Shown one piece after another: positions 21,571 through 33,048 of a DNA stretch of 64,000 nucleotides (the first letter of the stretch is position 1; each line of letters starts with the position of its first letter). The DNA is taken from assembly GCF_029873635.1 (NCBI RefSeq), contig NC_080421.1, positions 40,219,120-40,283,119 of the forward strand. The letters are read 5' to 3'. Both the position numbers and the translations under genes were made by a program. Under the pieces are notes generated by a model. The model was not told the origin of the DNA, searched no databases, and saw only the letters and a list, made by a program, of their open reading frames with translations. Source of the stretch: Malania oleifera. Its lineage: Eukaryota; Streptophyta; Magnoliopsida; Santalales; Ximeniaceae.

Positions 21571-22600
21571 GGATGGAGTCTAGGGATAATACTGCCAACG
21601 CTGGAGGCATTAGTAGCGAGGGAGCTGCCCATGAGGGTGGCAGTGACTCTATAGTAGCGTTTTGGGACTTCGTCTAGCAATTTATGACAGAGGTTAGGCG
21701 AAATGCGAGGAGGCAGGACCGTCCCACGACTGAGCTAAGAGGTTCTATTGATCAGTTCACCCGACTAAAGCCTCCTACCTTCACAGGGAGTACAGATCCA
21801 ATCCGTGCAGAGAATTAGATTCGGGAGATCGAGAAGATCTTGGCTATTTTATGTTGCATAGATGAGCAGAAGGTGCTCTATGTGGCATTCAAGTTTACTA
21901 GAGAAACCGAGAGATGGTGGGAATCGGTGAAGCTGCTTGAGGCACAGACATTAGTGTCGGTGGTGATGACATGGGGTTGTTTCAGAGAGGTGTTCTTTGA
22001 GCGATACTTTCCAGCCATGGTCAGGAATGCGAAGATGGAGGAGTTTATAATCCTGACTTAGCGGCAGTTGATAGTGCAGCAATACGCTACCAGATTCATG
22101 GAGTTGTCTTACTTTGCTTCGCTTATGGTACCAGACGAGGTGAGGAAAGCTTGTAAATTTAGAATGGTCTGAAGAAGGAGATCCAGAAGCAAATGGAGAT
22201 ACTACAGATTTAAAACTTTGCTACGCTAGTGGATAAGGCCACTGTGGCAGAGGAGAGCCTACAAGAGGATACAAAGGTTCAGATTCCGAAGAAGAGGCCA
22301 ACACCTTCTAGTTCATATTCAGGTGCGAGGTAGAGTTCTTGGAGGAAGTATGAGCACGATAGAGGCCAGCATCTAGATATAGGTGCTAGGGCATTTCAGG
22401 GTACCACATCACACCATGTTTGCCCTAGGTATAGGAAGTGGCAGTCGGGAGAATGCAAGGACGGACCAAGTGGTTGCTACCGATGTGGTCAGCCCAGACA
22501 TAAGACGCAAGAGTGTCGCATGCTATCAAATTTTTAACCTCTACAATAGCAGTATCGTGGTGATAGCCAGGCACCATGTGGAAACTACCAGAAGGGTATA
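21571..22600 (+). pseudogene. gypsy II gag remnant
   Basis: Encodes the retrotransposon gag (capsid) domain: FTRLKPPTFTGSTDP near 21755, EIEKIF, then ERWWESVKLLE and QQYATRFMELS. An intact CCHC zinc knuckle (CYRCGQPRHKTQEC, CX2CX4HX4C) lies at 22475-22516. Stops occur near 21817, 22059 and 22170, and the frame shifts between capsid and knuckle. In life it would package element RNA in cytoplasmic particles. It is followed directly by the protease region. Confidence 0.85.
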
Positions 22601-22609
22601 ACTCAGGCG

Positions 22610-24520
22610 ATGGTATATTCTTTAATTCCTAGAAATGTTGAGAACGCTGCTGACGTGATGAAAAGTACTATTTCTATTTTGTTAAATAGTGCCACTGTAT
22701 TATTTGATTCAGGTGCAACACATTCCTTCATTTCTCATGAATTCATTAAGTTATGCGGGGTAGAACCACAGTCGTTAGATGTTGAGTTAGAAGTGGTCAC
22801 ATCAACAGGGGCAGGGATAGTGTGTAACAAAATAATCCGAGACTGTCTAGTAGAGATTCAGGGGAGAATGATACCTGTTAGTTTGGTTATATTTGATATG
22901 CATGGCTTTGATCTTATTCTGGGTATGGATTGGTTAGCATCCAGTTATACGAGTATTGACTGCCATAGGAAGGAGGTAGTGTTCCGACCTCTTGGGGAGT
23001 CAGAGTTTATATTTGTTGGGTTGTGTGTGCACTCTGCACCATGGATCCTTTCGGCCATGCAGACGAGGAGATTACTTCTAGAAGAATGCTAGGGTTATTT
23101 AGCATTCATAAAATAGGCATCGAGGGAGGAACGTAAACTGGAGGATATCCCCATGGTGGGGGAGTTCTCAAATGTGTTTCCAAAGGACTTGCCGGGATTG
23201 CCTCCTGATCGTGAGGTGGAGTTCGCTATAAGGTTGACTCCAGGCACGGCATCGATTTCAAAAGTTCTGTATCGTATGGCTCCAGCAGAACTAAGGGAAT
23301 TGAAGGAGCAGCTACAGGAGCTACTAGATAAGGGTTACATCTGACCGAGTGTTTCACCCTGGGGAGCACCAGCATTATTTGTAAAGAAGAAGGATGGGTC
23401 GATGAGGATGTGCATCGACTACAAAGAGATTAACAAGGCGACAGTGAAGAACAAATACCCGTTACCCTAAATAGATGATCTGTTCGACCAGTTACAAGGC
23501 ACATATGTTTTCTCTAAAATCGATCTGCAATCCGAGTATCATCAGCTGAAGATGAAAATGGAAGACGTACCAAAAACTGTATTCCAGACTAGGTATGGCC
23601 ACTATGAATTTCTGGTTATGCCTTTCGGATTGACCAATGCTCCTACAACATTTATAGACTTGATAAACAAGGTGTTCCATAAGTATCTAGATCAATTCGT
23701 GTTCATTTTCATTAACAACATCCTAGTTTTTTCAAGGAGTCCCAAGCAGCATGCAGTTCATTTGAGGTTGCTACTTTAGGTACTTAGGGAGAAAAAGTTG
23801 TTTGCAAAGTTTAAGAACTGCGAATTGTGGTTGGAGCAAGTGGTATTCTTAGGGCATGTAGTGTCCAAAGAATGGGTGTCAGTGGACCCAAATAAGATAG
23901 AAGTGGTGGTGGACTGGACGAGATCGAAGAATGTTCAGGAGGTTAGGAGTTTTCTGGGTCTTGCAAGATACTACCGATGGTTCATAGCAGGGTTCTCCAT
24001 ACTATCAGGCCATTAACATGACTCACAAGGAAGAATGTAAAGTTTGAATGAACTGATGAGTGTGAGCAGAGTTTTTAGGAACTAAAGTAGCAGTTGGTTA
24101 CTACACCAGTTCTGACTATTCCATCAGGGGATGGTGGATTTGTAATCTTCAATGATGCATCTAAGAAGAGTCTTGGGTGTATTCTAATGCAATAGGGAAA
24201 GGAAATTGCTTATGCTTCTCGTCAACTGAAGGAGTACAGTAAGAACTACCCGACACATGATATGGAATTAACAGCGGTAGTGTAAGCATTGAAGATCTGG
24301 AGGCACTACCTGTGTGGTGAAAGGTGCGAGGTTTTTACCGATCATAAAAGTCTTAAATACTTTTTCACCCAAAAGGAGCTGAACATGAGGCAGAGGAGAT
24401 AGTTGGAGCAGATAAAGGACTACGATTGTACCATTAGTTACCACCCAGGAAAAGCTAATGTGATAGTTGATGCTCTAATCCAGAAGTCAGTGGATGCGTT
24501 AGTCTCAGTAGTGGGTGTTT
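22610..24520 (+). pseudogene. gypsy II protease, RT and RNase H remnant
   Basis: The protease motif FDSGATHSF is intact near 22702. RT follows ([11 protein letters not shown] near 23201; [11 protein letters not shown] near 23620). The RT catalytic FIDD box reads FINN near 23708, so both metal-binding aspartates are replaced. RNase H shows TDHKSLKYF and YHPGKAN (24338-24460). There are stops near 23089, 23341, 23468, 23777, 24014 and in the RNase H domain. Even read through, the RT would lack activity. Confidence 0.87.
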
Positions 24521-24534
24521 AGCATCAAATTGGT

Positions 24535-26012
24535 ATGGACCTAGAAAGGTTAGGCATGGAGTTAGTGAAGGGGAATCATCAGGCTTTCATTACTAGCTTG
24601 GTAGTGCAGCCGACCTTACGGGAAAAGATCAGAACAGCTCAGATGAAAGAATCAGAGCTGGTCGAGGTTATAGAGGGAGTGCAGAATGGGTTAAAACTGG
24701 ATTTCAACATCTCAGATGATGGGATGTTGAGATTCCATACCAGGATCTACATATCGAATGACGCCGAGATCAAGCGGGTCATTCTAGATAAGGCACATTG
24801 TTTGCTCTACATAGTACATCCAGGAAGTACAAAAATGTATAGTGATCTATAAGAATCTTTCTGGTGGTCTAGTATGAAAAAAGAGATCGCCCATTTCATA
24901 GAACAGTGCCAGACATGCCAGCAGGTGAAGGCCGAGCACCAGAGGCCAACTGGACGATTGCAACAACTTCTTATCCCTAAATGGAAGTGGGACCACATTT
25001 CCATGGACTTTATCACAGGTTTGCCATTAGCACTTCACGGGTTGAATGCGATTTGGGTTGTGGTTGACAGATTGATGAAGATAGCCCATTTCATCCTAAT
25101 TAAAGTCAGTTGTTCCATGGATAGGCAGGCAGAGCTATATGTTTAGGAAATTGTCAGATTGCACGGGTTACCAGTGTCTATTGTTTCAGATCGAGACCCA
25201 TGGTTTACTTTCTAGTTCTGGAAGAGTCTTCAGGAAGCGTTAGGATCTCAACTCACATTTAGTATAGTGTTTCACCTGCAGACAGATGGTCCATTAAAAA
25301 GGACCATCCAGATCCTAGACTATATGTTACAGGTGTGTGTACTGGATTTCAGTGGCAATTGGATCAGATATCTACCATTAGTTGAGTTCGCCTACAACAA
25401 TAGTTATCAAGCCAGCATCGAGATAACACCGTATGAAGCACTATATGGTCGGAGATGCCGATCTCCATTATATTGGGATGAGGTCAGTGAGCAGCAAATT
25501 TTAGGGCCAGAGTTTGTCCAGCAAGCCGCTGAGAAGGTCCAGGTTATCAAGGAGAGAATAAAGACAGCTCAGAGTCGGTAGAAAAGTTATGCGGATACTC
25601 ACCGACAGGAGCTAGAGTTCAAGATAGGTGATGCTGTATTTTTTAGGATTGCCCCGATGAAAGGGTAAATGATATTTAGGAAAAAGAGGAAGTGAAGACC
25701 TAGGTACGTCGGGCCATTTGAAATCCTAGAAAGAGTTGGTTCGATGGCGTACAGGATAGCATTACCCCCAGCACTGTCTAAAATCCATGACGTATTCCAT
25801 GTGTTCATGCTTAGGAGATATATCCCAGATATTTCACATGTAATCAGTTATGAATCTTTGGAGCTCGGAGATACCAATTCAGATCCTAGATCATAGAGTG
25901 CAGGAGTTACGTACGGAGAGAATTCTGTTAGTAAAGGTACTGTGACGTAATCATGCAGTGGAGGAAGCTTCATGGGAATTAAAGTTAGAGATATTTTAGA
26001 AGTATCCATAGT
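24535..26012 (+). pseudogene. gypsy II integrase remnant
   Basis: Zinc-binding region with H...H near 24795-24825 and CQTCQ near 24908. The catalytic core keeps MDF near 25003 and SDRDP near 25188. The third acidic residue, expected in the ERTIQIL motif, is Lys (KRTIQIL near 25300). The C-terminal region (RPRYVGPFEILERVG near 25700) leads to a decayed chromodomain-like tail. Stops occur at 24850, 25144, 25213, 25579 and later, with a frameshift after 25870. Confidence 0.85.
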
Positions 26013-26335
26013 TATTCAGAGATGCTCAAAGCTAAACAAGTGAGTAGAGTGGTAAGTAAGTGTCAGTTTATATATATAGTGTTTAAAGTAGGTTTGTTTA
26101 TAGCTTGGTGTATGTTTGGTCTTCAGGAGAGTTTTGTATGCATATTGTAATCTCTCGAGACAGTGTATGTAACCATGATATTCCTTCACCATAAGTGAGG
26201 GTAGGTAACAAATTTGGGACGGGGCTACTATGTGGGTAGCTATTGACTCTTCGGTAAAGATGGATTATGAGATAAAGAGGTAATTGGCATTAGTTAACAA
26301 ATTTTGAGGACAAAATTTCTATAAAGAAAGGAGAT
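26013..26335 (+). other. gypsy II 3' non-coding region and PPT
   Basis: Contains the block conserved with gypsy I and III (TAATCTCTCGAGA ... GTAACC ... CCATAAGTGAGGGTA, 26150-26200). ATTTTGAGGACAAAATTT leads to the purine tract AAAGAAAGGAGA ending just before the LTR at 26336. Confidence 0.82.
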
Positions 26336-26669
26336 TGTAGAGACCCAAATCTGGAAAATAAAGAAATAAATGAGAAAAGAAGGAAAGGGAAAATAAAAAG
26401 GGGATTTCAACAAGCTTCATCGATGAGTCCCTTGTGTTCGCCGACGAAGACCCTTCAGTGGTTCGTCGCCAAATTTTAGAGCATCATCGATGAAGAGATC
26501 CAGAATGACCGAAAATATTAGGCTTGGAGTTCATCAACAAAACCCTTCAATCGTCGACGAATGACCTTTAGTAGTTTGTCGACAAAGGCACCATTCGTCG
26601 ACGAATATGACCAGGTCAAGGGGTCTATAAATAAAAATTATGTTTGCTTCTTCATTAAGAAACATAATT

Positions 26670-26705
<36 letters not shown>

Positions 26706-28461
26706 AATCGCGCCCACACACTCTCTCTCTCTCTCTCTATGAATTCTCGTTGCTCATTGACAGATTCAACGATTGGAAGTTACTACGAGGGTCTAGGGGA
26801 GATTCTCTATAAGTCTAGCGGAACAGATCCTTGATTTGAGCTTTTTAGGCGTTACTCCAAAATCAGGGTAAGTAAGTTATTTTAAGGCTTTATGGTTGTT
26901 GTGAACTATAAGAAGGCCTAGGGAATGATTAATGCATGGTTGCTGATCTAGAGTTTGTGTTGATCTATTTGGAAAAAAGTGGTTTCAAGATTTTGAACTA
27001 CAACCACCGCAGGGCGTGGAGTTTGGGGTTTCTAGTGGGCTTTCTTGTAAGTCAGGTAAGAAGATTTGTCTAACATCAGTTACTTTAAATATGAACCAGT
27101 TAAATTGTATTTACGGTTTCGGAAAAATTAGGGTTTTGGGTTATGGTCTCCATTTTTCTTTAAACTTATATATTCTTATTATATTAAAGGTTGGAGATGC
27201 TTAAACCCTTGTTTTTAAATTAAATGATATTTTGCGAACCATTTATTATATTATAGCATATTTAATCAAATGAGTGTGACATGGGATGGTAAATGTGAAT
27301 GAGCTGAACTGGTGAAATATTTGTATGAGATATGGAAACTAGAGTTTCAAATTGTTTTCAGGAATTGTGGAAAACGAGATGTCGGTTTAAGATCGAGGGC
27401 TGCGAATGCCTGGTAATGCCAATGAATGAATAATTTTGTGAAAAATACTGGAATTGCTTAAATTCTTTATGGAATGAAGACAGGATACTGTGCTTTCGTT
27501 ATAAATTGTATATATAATGTATGAACCACGTAAGGAACTGGTTACTATTGGAGCACGGTACCATTGCTAATGGGTGATACAGTGCAACCACACCTTATTG
27601 GTAAGGGTGGGTATCTGAAAAGTCGATTGGCGACTAGCTTTGGTGTATGATCCAGGGTGGGGTTGACCAAAGCGAACTTGTAACATCTAAGTGATTAGAC
27701 TGGTGGGCCACCAGAGTTGATCGGGTCTATGGACCTCACAACCCATACCATAGGGGAAGTAAATGGTGTTCATGTGGTGTTCCAAGGCAGGGAGGAGTTC
27801 GATATGCATATACATGATTTAAAAACAAAATGGGTGAAGTTACAACTTTGAGTATCGAGTTGGGAACTCTCACTTGTAATGAGCCGCACTATCTTTTATA
27901 GGAATTATATGTATATATATATATATATTTATATATTTATATATTTATATATTTATATATATCTTCTATATTAAAGGGTTGAGAATGTTTTAAATTCGTA
28001 ATTCATTTCAGTTAAACTTACTATTGTCTTCTGTTGTAATAAACTTATATGATCACACATTGATGTAATCTGATCCACCTTACTGAGAAGTGTCTCACCC
28101 CAATATACAAATCTTGTTTCATGTCCTGCAGGAAACCGGACCTAGCATTCTAGTGGGTTCTGGAGCATAGTGTTTTGTGAGTTTTGTAAGTACTCGTCTA
28201 AGTACTTGACTATGGTCAGGTTATCTTTTTGGGATTGTAATAGAAACATTGGAAGTATTTATGTAATAGGATTGACTTAGAACTCTTGTATGGTATTTTG
28301 AGAATGAAGCTTTTCCGCTGCTTTATTGTATGTTGTTTATGGAAAGGGAAACCGCAAACCCTTCAGGGTCGAACCCTCTTATTTATGGTATCAGAGAATA
28401 TTTTTATTTTATGTTATGTTTTTTAGCACTTCGGACCCACGTGGCGGGTCAAGACGTTACA
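26336..28461 (+). repeat. 3' LTR of gypsy II
   Basis: TGTAGAGACCCAAATC to AAGACGTTACA, 2,126 bp. It contains the same modules as the 5' LTR without the LARD-like insertion. An AT-rich expansion (27905-27965) and loss of the intron acceptor AG distinguish it. Open frames at the CT tract are repeat artefacts. Confidence 0.88.
26416..26633 (+). promoter_or_regulatory. U3 array of eight palindromes plus TATA box (gypsy II 3' LTR)
   Basis: Palindromes start at 26416, 26437, 26462, 26483, 26530, 26550, 26575 and 26594 (steps 21, 25, 21, 47, 20, 25, 19), with TATAAATA at 26626-26633. It is the partner of 13273-13486; the two copies have mutated separately, yet spacing is kept. Confidence 0.7.
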
Positions 28462-28466
28462 AACCG

Positions 28467-29369
28467 AGTACCATTTTGTAGCAATGCATTAAATTCTTTG
28501 TTCATAGCTTCTCGCCAAAGAATTGATTTTGATGCTTCAGTATTAGAGCTTGGTTCTGCAGTTGTGATGGATCTTTGGGCTAGCAATGTTCAAGGTAGTG
28601 GATGCCTAACATATTCATCTGATTGCTTGCCAGGTTTTTGAATATTATTCTTTGATCTTGTTGTCATGGGATGACTATTTGTTACAAGATTTGAAACATT
28701 GCTATGAGATGGAAAAACCAAGGCTAGCTTTGTGATTTGAAGCTGATCTGTAGTAGCTAGTGGATCGATATCTTCATCTAGACCTAGAGAAAGAGACAAG
28801 CAAGGTACAACTGCTATGCTAATCAGAATATGGTTAGATAGCAAATCTGTGGAGCTGAGAGGAAGTGAGACATTGATATTGGGAGGAAGGGGAACAAATT
28901 ATGGCTTAGAGAGATGGGAAGTATTTTCTTTGGTGTATGGAAAAAGTGTCTCATTGAAAACCACATGTCGTGAAACATAAATCTTTCCAGTAGAAAGATC
29001 AAGGCACTTGTACCCTTGATGATAGAGACTATAACCAATGAATAAGTATGTTTTTTAGCGGAAATTAAGTTTGTTTGTATTGTAAGATCTTAGGTTAGGC
29101 CAACATGCACAGCTAAAAACACGCATAAAAGAGAAATCAAGCATGTGGTTATATATAATTTCATAGGGATATTTTTGCTTCAAATTAACAGGTGTTGGAA
29201 GTCTATTAATAACAAATACAGTTGTTTGAAAAGCATATTCCCAGTATAGCAATGGTAAGTTTGAGTGTGCTACCATGCTTAATCCAACTTCGACAATGTG
29301 TTGATGTTTACACTCAATAGAAGAGCGAACCAATTTGTTGATGAGTATATAGGCATGCTAGTCGATGAT
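28467..29369 (-). pseudogene. copia I integrase C-terminus, linker and RT start
   Basis: Minus-strand reading begins at the right with YTHQQ (about 29350), a one-base frameshift, then KHQHIVEVGLSM (29275-29310) with the integrase catalytic Glu region altered. YAFQTTVFVINRLPTP and FSCACWPNLRSYN follow. A low-complexity linker leads to WREAMNKEFNALLQNGT, the RT start, next to the gypsy II insertion. Stops and frameshifts are present. It continues at 11858-13192 on one side and 35644-35952 on the other. Confidence 0.86.
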
Positions 29370-29568
29370 TGTTGGAATTGGTGTGATCCCAAGAGGGGGG
29401 TAAATTGGGTTTTAAAAGCTTTTTGGCTAATTTAAACATTTCTTCGATTCACCACAGATCATATCTCATTCAATGCACACGCGTGTATGTAAAATAATTA
29501 AACTATGAGTTCAGGCATACACGTTTGCTATAAAACTCATTTAAATTAAATGTGTGCATGTAAATAAT

Positions 29569-31736
29569 TGTAACGACCCCGACCCACCATGTGGGCCCGG
29601 AGTGCTACTTTAGTGATGTTTGTATACCTAATACCTTATTCATCATATATATATAAAACACATATATGCAGCGGAAGTAAAATACAAAATCCTCAAATTA
29701 CATTACCAAAGTTCTAACTATCTTTATACACAAATATATCCATTTTCACATAATTACATCCTATAAAACTAAGCAAAAATAAAATCTCTATCTACACACT
29801 ACCTATATAAATTTACACCTCTAACCCGGCTCCTCTAGCCTGCTAGACCGGATTTCTAGGATTTCCTGAAAAGTTAGTTTGTAAAGTAGGGGTGAGGCAT
29901 AACTTAGTAAGTGAAAGACTAAGTTAATGTCAGTGTGTGGCTAGCATGCATTTAGTGTACAGAAAATAACCAGTTCCCTAAGTAGATAAACACATTTATG
30001 AAAACATTCTTATTTTACACTCACACACACAATTAGCCGAGGATAGGGAAGATTACCCGCCCATACAAGTTGCTTCCCTCTTCTCTAATACCATTACTAG
30101 GGCACTCGCCTTTCTCAACAAGCCCTCGAAATTATCTTGCTAATTATTTGTATTCACATAAATTAACAGATATGCATATAAGACACTCTTTGTGACAAAC
30201 ACACCATTTACTTCCCCCATGGCACGGGTTGTGTAGCTTGAAGGTTGGACTAATGTCCTGAGGGATCCACCCATACAATAGTCATCTGTTCTCTCTGCTA
30301 AAATACTCCGCAGGTATATGCAGCTCCAACTGCTAGTCCGATTGCCCTCACCCAGGGGGTGCATTCACCTCACGTAGGCAAATCGGACAAGGCCACCCTA
30401 CACCTCTCAGCACAGGTGTGGGTGCACACGGCCACATAACAAATCTCTAGAAATGGTATCGTGCTCACAATACACTGGTCCCCAAGGTTCCTAAAGCATA
30501 TCATGCAATTTAGATAATAAAAAATATCATTTAAAACATCAATTCATATATATTTCCTATTATTCCAAAAACCTGGGCCCCGACCACAAAATACAACCCA
30601 ACATATAGCCTTCAATTAATACTCGGCCCTCAGCCATCATACTAAATTCCTGCATTATTCACAAGCAATTCCACTATTTTTCGCAACAATTCCAGTATTT
30701 CACAAATAGTTCCAGTATTTTGAAAACAATCTCAAATCTAGTTAACAATAAATCCTACCAAATAATTATCTACCACACGATTTTAACATTTAAACATAAC
30801 CATATAAACCACCGTTCATTTCTATTCAAAATACCATACCATATATCCTAAGTTTGTAAAATCTATTTCGAACGATTGGCTTTTGAAATAACCTTCAAAT
30901 TCTTAAATAAATATATATATTAATTTAATCAGTTCAAATTAAATAAAATTCTTGACTTAACTTAATCCCCTTACCTAATTCCTAAAAAGCCCAGTACACC
31001 CTGGCCTACGCCCCGCAGCGTTCAAAAACTCTTGAACCCTGAAATTCAAATTTAACCACATTATTCATCGCAATTCCCATAATAACTTTCTTTAAAATTC
31101 CCCTAGACTCTAAACACCCTAAATAGCCTAATAAAGCCTAAATTATTAAACTTACCCTGATTTAGGATTAGTACCTTGGAACTCCAAAACTCGCTCTAAC
31201 TAGATTGTAGAGAATCTCCTCACGATTCTCCTGACAATTTCCATTCATTAATTGGGCTTATAGTTTAATAGAAACTAAGGTAAGTTTGAAAATTGGTCTT
31301 ACCCCAAGAGATATGCCTACGCCACACTCCCACGATAGATCCGCTCGAGTAGAAGTGTCGATGGTGGCGAACAGAGCCCAACGGTATTTTAGGATTTTTG
31401 ATCAGCCGAATATCGGAGACGAGATTAAGGAGAGTGAGAGAGAGGATACGAGGACTGAAGATGCGCAGCAGGGAGGGGGCGGGGGCTTCTCTACAATTTC
31501 AATCCTAAGATTTCAATCTCAAGATTGAATTCCATTACCTAATATATATTATTATAATATTTATATTATTATTATATTATATTATTTAATTAATAATAAT
31601 AATAATTTAATTACTTTATTTATTTATTTTTTTAAAAAATTTTAATTTTAATTTTAATTTTTTTAATAATACTTTTTTTAATTAATTTTTTATTTTATTT
31701 ATTTATTTTCATTTTTATTTTTTTAGGATCACTACA
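29569..31736 (-). mobile_element. Gypsy-type solo LTR
   Basis: Plus-strand limits are TGTAACGACCCC and GGATCACTACA, 2,168 bp, flanked by perfect TSD ATAAT (29564-29568 and 31737-31741). On the minus strand it starts TGTAGTGATCC and ends GGGGTCGTTACA, the pattern of the other gypsy LTRs. It also keeps the CACAACCCGTGCC block, GGTGAGGC near 29900, and intron-like boundaries (donor 30974, acceptor 29876). No PBS or PPT lies outside it, so it is a solo LTR left by LTR-LTR recombination. Confidence 0.87.
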
Positions 31737-32734
31737 ATAATAGTAACCATAAATAAACAAACATACACATAGAAATTTAAGTGCAGAAATATAAATGAGA
31801 TAGAGAGAGAGTGACACACGATATCTGTTATTGAAGTTCGGTCAAACCAGCCTACGTCCCCGTCTTGGGCATACCCCCCAAGGATTACACTAACTCTGCT
31901 TACTTAAACGATCGGAGTAGAAGCCATTACAACCTCTCATTACGGGGTGAGGTAAACCCCAGCTCAATTTTAAGGTTGGGCCCAACTAGTCTCCCTTACA
32001 GGGCGGAGACTCTTTAGTTCAATTTCCAGGCTAAATCCAATCGGTCTTACTTACAGGGCTCAGACTCCCCAGTTCAATTCCGAGTTGAACCCAACCGATA
32101 CATTAAAAACATTTTTCGTACATATAAACATGCTTCTAAAAATACAAGTAGAGATGTACACATTAATGCTCAAATACATGCACTCCAATATGATATGAAA
32201 TATATGCTCAGTAGAGTAAGGGTGTTTTTCAAAATAATATTTCAACCTTTGAAAATAATTTGTACGATGAACACTCAAAGGTTTTGACCCTAACAAAAAC
32301 ATTCTCCCTTAAATTATTTTCAAGAAATCATATGGAAAGAACCAAGATTTACTCTCAAGAATGATTTTAAAACAATGAAAAAAATAATTAGAGTAAAATA
32401 CTTTTGATGAAGTAAATGCCCTAAATAAAAATTCTCTTTCAAAAATGATTTTTCAAGTGAATGAATGAATGAAAGAGATTTTGAAAGAGTATGAAAAAGT
32501 TGCCCCAATGAAAGATTTTTGTAATGAAAAATTAGTTTGGGGAAACTTTGATAAATTTAGCCCAAAATATTAAAGAGAAAATTTTGGCTAATCAAGGTTG
32601 CTAATCTAAGTTATGGAGGGGGTATTTATAGATTTTCAAGAAAATTGACTGTTAAGGGAGGCGCTCGGTATTTTTCAAATTGTTTAATGAAAAAATTAAG
32701 CTTAATTAGTGCTGGAAAATAACCCAACCCGAGA

Positions 32735-33048
32735 GGTTCAATTGACCATAGAAAAGGTTCGGTTGATCATATTAATAAGTTCGGTCAACCATGGCCATTT
32801 TGAACTATGGATTTGGTCGACCGTTTCAAGGCAATTCCGAACCCTTCGTAGGTTCAGTCGACCGTGGCTTAGGTTTGGTTGACCATCTTTGAGGTTTGGT
32901 CGACCGAAGCTATTTTGAACTATGAGTTTGGTCGACCAACTTGGTGAAAAAGTGAATTGTTATAGTTCGGTTGCCCGAGGAAGGTTAAATCAAAAACAAG
33001 TCGGTTGACCAAGGAAAGTCAAACTATTGACTTTTCAAGGTTCGGTCG
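32735..33048. repeat. GGTCGACC palindrome array in unit C
   Basis: About ten copies of a GGTTCGGTCGACCGAA-type motif at irregular steps (for example 32756, 32780, 32815, 32852, 32894, 32927, 32968, 33000), with three or four more at 35098-35206 beyond nested unit D. Variation is mostly CG to TG or CA. Confidence 0.68.

Larger units (their letters stand above)
13193..28461 (+). mobile_element. Ty3/gypsy element II, complete but decayed
   Basis: 5' LTR 13193-21191 (enlarged by the LARD-like insertion), PBS 21194-21205, leader, gag, pol, PPT, 3' LTR 26336-28461. It interrupts the RT of copia I: the flanks GACCA (13188-13192) and AACCG (28462-28466) fit one 5-bp duplication with two transitions, and joining the flanks restores the copia reading through NGT-WSLVP. 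Many stops, frameshifts in gag and substituted catalytic residues show it is dead. The LTRs differ by many substitutions and indels, so this is an old insertion. Confidence 0.9.
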
